Assembly (NCBI GenBank): GCA_964568365.1
Contig: CAZMQF010000126.1
Coordinates: 1 to 7,524, forward strand
DNA from: CAYLMG01 sp964568365
Lineage (GTDB): Bacteria; Planctomycetota; Phycisphaerae; Sedimentisphaerales; Anaerobacaceae
DNA: 7,524 nt
Direction of reading: 5' to 3'
This document shows positions 1-5,683 of this stretch, one piece after another. The position numbers and the translations under genes are program-made. Positions within the stretch are counted from its first letter, which is position 1. Each line of letters begins with the position of its first letter. Below the pieces are notes generated by a model that saw only the letters and a list, made by a program, of their open reading frames with translations, had not been told where the DNA came from and made no database searches.

Positions 1-2022
1 GCCGGCAAGACGACGATTACCGAGAGGATACTTTATTATACGGGCAAGACTTACAAGATGGGGGAGGTGCACGACGGCACGGCTGTTATGGACTACCTGG
101 AAGAGGAGCAGCAAAGAGGGATTACGATAACATCAGCGGCGACGAAGTGTCCGTGGAAGGACTATGAGATTAATCTGATTGATACGCCGGGACATATTGA
201 CTTTACAGCAGAGGTTGAAAGGTCACTGCGTGTCCTGGACGGTGCCGTGGCGGTATTCGACGGCAGCGAAGGTGTGCAGGCACAAAGTGAAACGGTGTGG
301 CAACAGGGACGCAAATACGAGCTTCCGTGCCTGTGTTTTATCAATAAAATGGACAAGGTAGGCGCTGATTTTGAGATGAGTGTGGATAGTATTCGTAACA
401 GACTTCTTGCCAATCCTGTCGCGGTTCAGATACCTTATGGAAGCGGAGAGGATTTTACGGCAATTATAGACATCATAGAGATGCAGGCGGTTTTTTATAA
501 AGCAGAGGAGCTGGGAGCGAGTTTCGAGGAAAGACAAATACCTGAAGATATCAGTGTAATGGCAGAGCAGTACAGGCACAGGCTTCTGGAGCTTGCAGCA
601 GAATTCGATGAGCAGCTTATGGAGCTTTACATCGAGAATAAACCAGCCGAATCTGAGATTATTCACAGAGCGATCAGGAAAGGGACTTTGGCCGGCAGGC
701 TTCATCCTGTATTCGTGGGCTCAGCTTTGAAATATATCGGTGTGCAGAGGCTTCTTGATGGAGTTATTAATTATCTGCCGTCACCTTTGGAAAGGCCTGT
801 TATAGTCGGCTACAAGCCGAAAGACGAGAAGAAGAAGGTGACAGTTAAGTGCGATAAGGACTCTCCGCTCGTAGCTTTGGTCTTTAAGGTTACATCTGAT
901 GCTCACGGTGATTTGAATTTTATCAGGATTTATCAGGGGACATTGAAATCGGGCAGCAGGATTCTGGATGCGAGTCGCGACAAACGTGAGAATATTACGA
1001 GAATATTCGAGATGCATGCCAATGAGCGTAAGATTCTTGATTCCGCAGGTGCGGGTGACATTGTGGCGGTTGTAGGTCTTAAGCAGGCTCTAACGGGTGA
1101 TACAATCTGTGACACGAGGCATCCAGTTTGTTTACCGTCCATTACATTTCCACAAACGGTTATAAGTATGTCCATAGAGCCGGGGACATCCGGGGATAAG
1201 AGTAAGCTTTCCGAGGCATTGGCGGAGCTGAGACGGGAGGACCCGACTTTCGACTGCAAAGTGGACAGCGAAACAGGCCAGACAATCATAAGCGGGATGG
1301 GTGAGCTTCATCTTGAGATTCTTCAGCACAAACTTGTCAGAGAGAAGAAAGTTAATGTCAGAGTTGGAAAGCCACGAGTGGCTTACAAGGAGGCGATTGC
1401 AAGGTCAGCGGAGGCTGAAGGTAAATTTGTTCGTCAGAGCGGCGGTCACGGCCAGTTTGGCTATGTGGTGCTGAGAATTGAGCCGTTGATGACCGAAGAC
1501 GGTCACTGGAGCAGAGAGAATGAGTTTGTCAGTAAAATTGTCGGTGCAGCTATACCAAAGGAATATATTGGTGCGGTTGAAGCCGGCGCCAGAGAGGCGC
1601 TTGGCTGCGGAGTTTTGGCAGGATTTCCGGTTGTAGGGGTGAGAGTAATTTTGCTTGACGGCTCTTATCATCCCGTTGATTCGTCGGATTTGGCTTTTGA
1701 GCAGGCGGCGGCTATTGCAATAGAGTCGGCTTTGAAGAAGGCAGAGCCTGTATTGCTTGAGCCTTTGATGCGCCTTGAGGTGGTGGTACCGGAGTCTTAT
1801 TTTGGGGCGGTTCAGGGTAATTTGCTCGGTAAAAGAGCAGTGATAACGGATACGCGGGTGCACGGGATGATGCGAGTTATCGATGCCAAGGCACCGCTTG
1901 CTGAAATGTTCGGGTATTCGAGCGATATAAGGAGTCTTACAGCGGGCAGAGGTGTTTTTACGATTGAGCCTTTGACTTATGAGAAGGTTCCCGAGCAGCT
2001 TGCGCAAAAAATTATCTTATAA
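1..2022 (+). CDS. fusA: Elongation factor G, 5'-truncated by the window edge
   Basis: Translational GTPase that moves tRNA and mRNA through the ribosome after peptide transfer; cytosolic. The frame is open from base 1 and begins inside the P-loop (AGKTT), so about 20 residues are missing; 673 residues are present, giving a normal full length near 695. Visible G-domain motifs are switch I RGITITSAAT (from 115), DTPGH (181-195), NKMD (343-354) and GSALK (718-732). Domain III shows SGMGELHLE. Domain IV shows SGGHGQFG (from 1438) and the tip histidine in DGSYHPVDSS (codon 1669-1671). Domain V ends with PLAEMFGYSSDIRSLTAGRG. The usual domain V segment GDLNSRRG reads GNLLGKRA here. Planctomycetes, spirochaetes and deltaproteobacteria often carry several EF-G paralogues, and I cannot place this one among those subclasses by eye. 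Its position directly before the S10 cluster fits the str-operon copy. Confidence 0.97.
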   Translation, partial: AGKTTITERILYYTGKTYKMGEVHDGTAVMDYLEEEQQRGITITSAATKCPWKDYEINLIDTPGHIDFTAEVERSLRVLDGAVAVFDGSEGVQAQSETVWQQGRKYELPCLCFINKMDKVGADFEMSVDSIRNRLLANPVAVQIPYGSGEDFTAIIDIIEMQAVFYKAEELGASFEERQIPEDISVMAEQYRHRLLELAAEFDEQLMELYIENKPAESEIIHRAIRKGTLAGRLHPVFVGSALKYIGVQRLLDGVINYLPSPLERPVIVGYKPKDEKKKVTVKCDKDSPLVALVFKVTSDAHGDLNFIRIYQGTLKSGSRILDASRDKRENITRIFEMHANERKILDSAGAGDIVAVVGLKQALTGDTICDTRHPVCLPSITFPQTVISMSIEPGTSGDKSKLSEALAELRREDPTFDCKVDSETGQTIISGMGELHLEILQHKLVREKKVNVRVGKPRVAYKEAIARSAEAEGKFVRQSGGHGQFGYVVLRIEPLMTEDGHWSRENEFVSKIVGAAIPKEYIGAVEAGAREALGCGVLAGFPVVGVRVILLDGSYHPVDSSDLAFEQAAAIAIESALKKAEPVLLEPLMRLEVVVPESYFGAVQGNLLGKRAVITDTRVHGMMRVIDAKAPLAEMFGYSSDIRSLTAGRGVFTIEPLTYEKVPEQLAQKIIL

Positions 2023-2046
2023 AAGTTTCAATTTTTCTTATATAGT

Positions 2047-2076
2047 CTTTTTTATGCGAAAAAGGCGGTTTTTTTT
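2047..2076 (+). terminator. Weak candidate intrinsic terminator after fusA
   Basis: CTTTTT (2047-2052) can pair with AAAAAG (2059-2064) across a 6-nt loop. After GCGG comes a run of eight T (2069-2076). An alternative pairing of the A-run with the T-run is also possible. The stem is almost entirely A-U, weaker than a classical terminator. Position, 25 bp past the fusA stop and before a good promoter, is the main argument for it. Confidence 0.35.
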
Positions 2077-2108
2077 GTATTTGAAGGAAGAAGTTTTTTT
2101 CTGTTTTA

Positions 2109-2137
2109 TTGACAGTTTTTCTATAAGTTGCTAATAT
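2109..2137 (+). promoter_or_regulatory. Sigma70-type promoter for the S10 cluster
   Basis: A perfect -35 box TTGACA (2109-2114) is followed after exactly 17 nt by TAATAT (2132-2137), a 4/6 match to the -10 consensus. The flanks are AT-rich. Transcription would start near 2144 and give a leader of about 315 nt before rpsJ. This is the best promoter-like site in the only long gap of the window. It implies that the ribosomal protein genes can be transcribed independently of the upstream fusA transcript. Confidence 0.65.
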
Positions 2138-2143
2138 ATAGGT

Positions 2144-2458
2144 TTTTCAGCCGTAGCGAGCACGGTAAGGGACGGCTGTGCGAAGACGAGTTGGGCTGTG
2201 ACATATCTGAAAATGATGGTCAGGGACGGTAAGTAAGAAGCTTCGGGCTAATGTCAGAGCCGACAGATACTTTACGGATTTTTGTCAGCTTTGGGAGAGC
2301 CCGAATTCTTTAAGGAAGGCGACATTGGCCGGCGAAAGGAAGTGACAGAGGAGCCGGCCGATAAATAAAAGGCCTTTCCTGCATAAAAAAACCGGATTGA
2401 ATTTTGAGAGTTGTGAATTGTATCTCAATTTTGGCGGAAGATTACTGTATCAAAATTT
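2144..2458 (+). promoter_or_regulatory. Long, potentially structured 5' leader of the S10 operon
   Basis: No convincing ORF, tRNA or recognised riboswitch is present. Many segments are complementary and largely compatible with one fold: CAGCCGT (2148-2154) with ACGGCTG (2172-2178); TTGGGCT (2191-2197) with AGCCCGA (2298-2304); TGACA (2199-2203) with TGTCA (2283-2287); TATCTG (2204-2209) with CAGATA (2264-2269); TCGGGCT (2243-2249) with AGCCGA (2258-2263), one bulge; AGGAAGGC (2313-2320) with GCCTTTCCT (2372-2380), one bulge; and inside the last, TTGGCCGGC (2325-2333) with GCCGGCCGA (2353-2361). In E. coli the S10 leader is the target of L4 autoregulation; a similar role here is inference. It could instead be a separate small RNA sharing the promoter. 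No clear intrinsic terminator follows the last helix, which is trailed by an A-run. Confidence 0.5.
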
Positions 2459-2773
2459 ATGGCGACGGAAACTGAAAAAATCAGGATAAGAATGGAATCC
2501 TACGACCACAGGGCGCTTGATGCCTCAGCTAAAGAGATAGTCGAGCATGCTCGCAGGACTAACGCACGGGTCAGCGGCCCGGTGCCATTGCCGACAAGGA
2601 TCGAGCGATACACGGTGCTTCGAAGCCCGCATGTCGACAAGAAATCGAGAGAGCAGTTTGAACTGAGGACACATAAGCGATTGATAGACATCTATGAGGC
2701 TAATGCACGGACGGTAGAAGTTTTGAACCGGTTGGTGGTTCCTGCGGGCGTGTTTGTGAAGATAAAAGCATAG
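2459..2773 (+). CDS. rpsJ: 30S ribosomal protein S10 (uS10)
   Basis: S10 sits in the head of the 30S subunit and in many bacteria also binds NusB during antitermination. The 104-residue product is close to the 103 of E. coli. It shows the family hallmarks PLPTRIERYTVLRSPHV, an S10 loop with EQFELRTHKRLIDI, and a C-terminal strand ending GVFVKIKA. The ATG at 2459 is chosen because the first beta strand (KIRIRM) lies just after it; the next ATG at 2492 would remove that strand. No Shine-Dalgarno sequence lies at normal distance: the nearest purine-rich stretch, GGCGGAAG (2433-2440), is 18 nt away. It is the first gene of the cluster, behind the long leader. Its stop codon lies inside a perfect inverted repeat. 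Confidence 0.97.
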   Translation: MATETEKIRIRMESYDHRALDASAKEIVEHARRTNARVSGPVPLPTRIERYTVLRSPHVDKKSREQFELRTHKRLIDIYEANARTVEVLNRLVVPAGVFVKIKA

Positions 2774-2787
2774 GCAGGGATGCTTTT
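2764..2787 (+). other. Perfect inverted repeat spanning the rpsJ stop codon
   Basis: AAAAGCAT (2764-2771) and ATGCTTTT (2780-2787) form an 8-bp perfect stem around the 8-nt loop AGGCAGGG. The TAG stop of rpsJ (2771-2773) crosses the stem-loop junction. After GGAC a run of six T follows. It resembles a weak intrinsic terminator or attenuator, or an RNA processing or stability element between rpsJ and rplC. The stem has only two G-C pairs, so full termination is unlikely. Confidence 0.45.
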
Positions 2788-2827
2788 GGACTTTTTTGCG
2801 TGCGTCTGATGTTTAGAGATTGAAGCT

Positions 2828-3475
2828 ATGGCAATGTTGCTTGGAAAAAAGGTTGGAATAACACAGGTTTATGATGAGTCGGGCAGATTGCTGCCTGTTA
2901 CCGTCATTGAGGCTGGTCCCTGTGCCGTGCTTCAGGTCAAGACGAAACAGACAGACGGGTATAATGCCATTCAGCTTGGTTATGATGATGTCAAGCCGAG
3001 CCGGCAGAAGAGGCCGGCAGTTGGGCATTCAAAGAAAGCTAATACATCGGTAAAGAAACTTGTAAGGGAGTGGCGATTGGCGGATGATGCCCAGCCGGAG
3101 TGTAAGAGCGGCGATTCGCTTACAGTTTCGGTTTTTGCAGGGAATAATTTTGTTGATGTTATAGGGACCAGCAAGGGAAAAGGATTTGCCGGAGTGATGA
3201 AAAGACATCACTTTGCAGGTTTTCCTTCGTCACACGGTACGGAGCGCAAGCACAGAGCGGGCGGCTCGTTGGCAAGCTTTGCGACTGACAGAGGTCACAG
3301 CGGAAAACTTAAAAAAGGAAAGAAAATGGCCGGCCATATGGGCTGCGAGAGAGTAACTACGAGCAATCACAGACTGGTTTCGATAGACGAAGAGAATAAT
3401 TTATTAGTTGTCAAGGGCTCTGTGCCGGGCCCTTCGGGCAACTACGTGATAGTGCGAAGCTCGCGAAGACAATAG
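2828..3475 (+). CDS. rplC: 50S ribosomal protein L3 (uL3)
   Basis: L3 binds 23S rRNA early in 50S assembly and sends a long loop towards the peptidyl transferase centre. The 215-residue product begins MAMLLGKKVGITQVY, carries the diagnostic GTSKGKGFAGVMKR segment and SHG, then GKKMAGHMGCERVTT, and ends with LLVVKGSVPGPSG. Compared with my recollection of E. coli L3 (209 residues), the loop between GSL and GKKMAG is four residues longer (3272-3316), and the GQN that holds the PrmB-methylated glutamine in E. coli is replaced. ATG 2828 is used; ATG 2834, two codons later, is equally compatible with the family N-terminus. No strong Shine-Dalgarno is visible. The gap to rpsJ is 54 bp and the gap to rplD is 1 or 25 bp depending on the rplD start. 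Confidence 0.97.
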   Translation: MAMLLGKKVGITQVYDESGRLLPVTVIEAGPCAVLQVKTKQTDGYNAIQLGYDDVKPSRQKRPAVGHSKKANTSVKKLVREWRLADDAQPECKSGDSLTVSVFAGNNFVDVIGTSKGKGFAGVMKRHHFAGFPSSHGTERKHRAGGSLASFATDRGHSGKLKKGKKMAGHMGCERVTTSNHRLVSIDEENNLLVVKGSVPGPSGNYVIVRSSRRQ

Positions 3476-3500
3476 ATTGGCGAAATTCGGAAAGCCGAAG

Positions 3501-4136
3501 ATGATTAGATTGGCCGTTTACAACAGAGATGGAGAAGAGGTTGAGAGCCTGAAGGTCGATGAGTCGGCTTTAGGCGGCGGGGTAAACTTCGCACTGCTTA
3601 AGCAGGCGATTGTGATGTATCACGCCAACAGTCGGGTAGGGACGGCGGCGACGAAGGGCAGAAGTATGGTGGCCGGCTCGACGAGAAAACTGTTCAGGCA
3701 GAAGGGCACCGGTAACGCACGTATCGGTAACATAAGGACGGGCAAACGTGTAGGCGGCGGAGTGACTTTTGCCAAAGTGCCGCACGACTTTGGCAAAAGG
3801 ATGCCCCAGAAGCAGCGAAGACTGGCAGCAAGGTCGGCTGTGCTGGAAAAGCTTTTAAGCAACGACGTTGTTGTAGTTGATGAGCTGAATATGGAAAAGC
3901 CGAAGACGAAAGAGTTCGCTTCAATTCTGGGCAATCTTAAGATTAATCGCAGCTGTCTTGTGATGATTGGTGATGCCGATGAGAATGTTTACAGGTCGGC
4001 GAGAAATATACCAAAGGTGGCGGTGATGCCTGTATCACAGCTTAATGCCGGTGACGTTTGCAATCACAGCAAGCTGCTTTTTACGAAGCAGGCTTTTCTG
4101 TCTCTTGTGGGGCCGGTTAAAGATAAAGGTAATTGA
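3501..4136 (+). CDS. rplD: 50S ribosomal protein L4 (uL4)
   Basis: L4 is an early 50S assembly protein whose extended loop lines the exit tunnel constriction; in E. coli it also represses its own S10 operon. The product shows the tunnel-loop signature RQKGTGNARIGNIRTGKR followed by GGGVTF, and the conserved C-terminal region CLVMIGDADENVYRSARN. The usual GTGRAR is GTGNAR here (Asn codon 3714-3716). I place the start at ATG 3501 (211 residues), because MIRLAVYN aligns directly with the family N-terminus and GGAAAG (3489-3494) lies 6 nt upstream. The frame also opens at TTG 3477, one base after the rplC stop, which would add eight residues (MAKFGKPK) and give 219. The TGA stop is followed by rplW after 15 bp. 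Confidence 0.95.
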   Translation: MIRLAVYNRDGEEVESLKVDESALGGGVNFALLKQAIVMYHANSRVGTAATKGRSMVAGSTRKLFRQKGTGNARIGNIRTGKRVGGGVTFAKVPHDFGKRMPQKQRRLAARSAVLEKLLSNDVVVVDELNMEKPKTKEFASILGNLKINRSCLVMIGDADENVYRSARNIPKVAVMPVSQLNAGDVCNHSKLLFTKQAFLSLVGPVKDKGN

Positions 4137-4151
4137 TGATTTGACAGGGGT

Positions 4152-4430
4152 ATGGAAGACTATAACGTGATAATTCGGCCTTTGGTTACGGAACAGGGAA
4201 TGCACCTTGCCAATACGAAAAGTGCATACTCGTTCGAAGTAAACAAAGAGGCTAACAAGCAGCAGATAAAAAGTGCTGTGGAGAGAATGTACTCGGTCAA
4301 GGTCATGAAGGTAAGGACGGCCAACCGCCGGGGCAAGCAACGTCGCAGAGGCAGGTATTTCGGCCGTACGCCGAGCTGGAAGAAGGCGGTTGTTTTTCTT
4401 GAGCCTGAACATCATATAGATTTGTTCTAA
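4152..4430 (+). CDS. rplW: 50S ribosomal protein L23 (uL23)
   Basis: L23 sits at the exit tunnel mouth and is the docking point for trigger factor and SRP. The 92-residue product matches the family layout: a short N-terminal IIRPLVTEQGM segment, KSAYSFEVNKEANKQQIKSAVE, then the basic loop NRRGKQRRRGRYFGR that precedes WKKAVVFL, and a short acidic end. Length is slightly below the 100 residues of E. coli. ATG 4152 is kept because VIIRPLVTE must follow closely. AGGGG lies only one base before it, too near for an ordinary Shine-Dalgarno. GTG 4167 has GGAAG at better spacing but would cut into the first conserved segment. Confidence 0.95.
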   Translation: MEDYNVIIRPLVTEQGMHLANTKSAYSFEVNKEANKQQIKSAVERMYSVKVMKVRTANRRGKQRRRGRYFGRTPSWKKAVVFLEPEHHIDLF

Positions 4431-4462
4431 GAGTAAAAAAAAGTGTAATACAGGATTAAATT

Positions 4463-5314
4463 ATGGCAATCAGAATATATAAACCAACGAGCGCAGGCCG
4501 GCGAAATTCTTCGGTGATTGATTATTCCGAGCTAACCTGCGATAAGCCGGAGAAGTCGCTTTGTGTTCGAGTGAAAAAGACCGGCGGCAGAAATCATAGC
4601 GGGATTACCACGAGCAGATTCAGGGGCGGCGGGGCGAGGAAGATTTATCGGCTGATAGATTTCAAGCGTGACAAAGACGGTATTCCTGCGAAGGTGGCCA
4701 CAATTGAGTATGACCCTAACCGCAGCTGCTTTATATCTCTGCTTGCCTATGCCGATGGGGAGAAAAGGTACATACTGGCCCCGGCCGGCATAAGTGTAGG
4801 CCAGACGGTTGAAAGCGGGCTGGATTGTGAGCCGAGGGTGGGTAATGCTATGCCGATGGAAGTTATACCTTCCGGTCTTGAAATCCATAATATTGAGATG
4901 ACTGCAGGTCAGGGCGGCAAACTCGTCCGGGGCGCTGGAAGTGCAGCGAGGATAGTAGCTAAGGAGGGCGACTGGGTGAGCATTGTTCTGCCGAGCGGTG
5001 AGATGCGTATGCTTCGCAAGCAGTGCCGTGCTACTATCGGCAGATTGAGCAATGCCGACCATCAGAATGTTGAGCTGGGCAAGGCTGGCAGAAAGCGCCA
5101 TATGGGCAGAAGGCCGCACGTAAGAGGCAAGGCGATGAATCCTGTATCTCATCCGTTAGGCGGCGGTGAGGGCCGGTCAAACGGCGGCCGACATCCCTGT
5201 TCGCCGACAGGGGTACTGGCCAAGGGAGGCAAGACAAGAAATCCAAGAAAGCCGAGCAATAAGAGGATTATTCGAAGACGTAAGAACAAAAGACAGGGAC
5301 AGCTTGTGCTGTAG
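4463..5314 (+). CDS. rplB: 50S ribosomal protein L2 (uL2)
   Basis: L2 is a large 23S rRNA-binding protein needed for subunit association and for peptidyl transferase activity. The 283-residue product (273 in E. coli) shows the N-terminal KPTSAGRRNSSV, the OB-fold region with YRLIDFKRDKDGIPAKVATI and YDPNRSC, GEKRYILAPAG, the GEMRMLRKQCRATIG segment, and the C-terminal RG.AMNPVSHPLGGGEGR with GGKTRNPRKPSNKRIIRRR. The functionally important histidine (His229 in mature E. coli numbering) is kept at codon 5150-5152. The neighbouring residues are Ser and Leu instead of the usual Asp and His. AGGA lies 7 nt before ATG 4463, a good ribosome binding site. The 3' end can form a hairpin with the following spacer: GGACAG (5297-5302) with CTGTCC (5323-5328). 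Confidence 0.97.
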   Translation: MAIRIYKPTSAGRRNSSVIDYSELTCDKPEKSLCVRVKKTGGRNHSGITTSRFRGGGARKIYRLIDFKRDKDGIPAKVATIEYDPNRSCFISLLAYADGEKRYILAPAGISVGQTVESGLDCEPRVGNAMPMEVIPSGLEIHNIEMTAGQGGKLVRGAGSAARIVAKEGDWVSIVLPSGEMRMLRKQCRATIGRLSNADHQNVELGKAGRKRHMGRRPHVRGKAMNPVSHPLGGGEGRSNGGRHPCSPTGVLAKGGKTRNPRKPSNKRIIRRRKNKRQGQLVL

Positions 5315-5347
5315 CAGTTCGACTGTCCTGAGCTCACTGTCGAAGGA
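5315..5347. repeat. REP-like imperfect palindrome between rplB and rpsS
   Basis: TTCGAC (5318-5323) is complementary to GTCGAA (5339-5344). Between them lies a perfect palindrome TGAGCTCA (5329-5336), separated by unequal internal loops. The segment CCTGAGCT plus GTCGAAGGA resembles a class of short dispersed palindromes commonly seen in bacterial intergenic DNA. Only one copy is in this window, so dispersion in the genome cannot be shown here. It alters no coding frame and leaves the rpsS ribosome binding site intact. Confidence 0.4.
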
Positions 5348-5375
5348 TTGATTTGTTGAGAGTAAAAGGAGCGAT

Positions 5376-5648
5376 ATGAGCAGGTCACTTAAAAAAGGGC
5401 CTTACGTTGACCAAAAACTTTTTACCAAGGTAACAAGGCAGACTCAGGCGGGTACTTATGAACCGATGAAGACCTGGGCACGGAGGTGTACGATAATTCC
5501 GGAGTTTGTAGGTTATACTTTTATGGTTCATAACGGCAAGATGTTTCATAAGGTTTTTATTACCGAGGATATGGTCGGTCACAAGCTCGGCGAATTTTCG
5601 CCGACACGTACTTTCAAGGGACATTCGAGCAAGAAAATAGTAAAGTAG
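5376..5648 (+). CDS. rpsS: 30S ribosomal protein S19 (uS19)
   Basis: S19 lies in the 30S head near the A site and forms bridges to the 50S subunit. The 90-residue product is canonical: SRSLKKGPYVD at the N-terminus, TWARRCTIIPEFVGYTFMVHNGK in the centre region, and TEDMVGHKLGEFSPTRTF followed by GH near the end. Length is typical (92 in E. coli). ATG 5376 has the clearest Shine-Dalgarno of the window, AAAGGAG ending at 5371, four bases upstream. It follows rplB after 61 bp, the longest spacer within the cluster, which contains the palindrome. Confidence 0.97.
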   Translation: MSRSLKKGPYVDQKLFTKVTRQTQAGTYEPMKTWARRCTIIPEFVGYTFMVHNGKMFHKVFITEDMVGHKLGEFSPTRTFKGHSSKKIVK

Positions 5649-5683
5649 TCAGAGCAGCTTAATTGGCCGGAAAAGAAATTAAA

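Noticed and set aside
1405..2007. Long reverse-strand open frame opposite fusA (about 200 codons)
   Set aside because: It lies wholly opposite well-conserved EF-G sequence, resembles no family and has no ribosome binding site; it is a shadow of codon bias.
2198..2236. Very short reading frame in the leader (GTG 2198 or ATG ATG shortly after, ending TAA) as a leader peptide
   Set aside because: At most about a dozen codons, with no Shine-Dalgarno, no run of regulatory codons, and a position inside the proposed helices.
2210..2245. GGTCAGGGACGGTAAG as an SRP Alu/helix 8-like hairpin
   Set aside because: It looks like the GGTCAGG...GGAAG core at a glance, but the complementary strand needed to close the hairpin is missing.
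2144..2400. Leader as RNase P RNA, tmRNA, SRP RNA or a tuf remnant
   Set aside because: The conserved core sequences of these RNAs are absent, and no frame reads as EF-Tu.
2397..2460. Second promoter directly before rpsJ
   Set aside because: TTGAAT at 2397 has no good -10 box at 16-18 nt; the sequence is simply AT-rich.
4532..5152. Long reverse-strand open frame opposite rplB (about 206 codons)
   Set aside because: It overlaps fully conserved L2 and has no recognisable domain.
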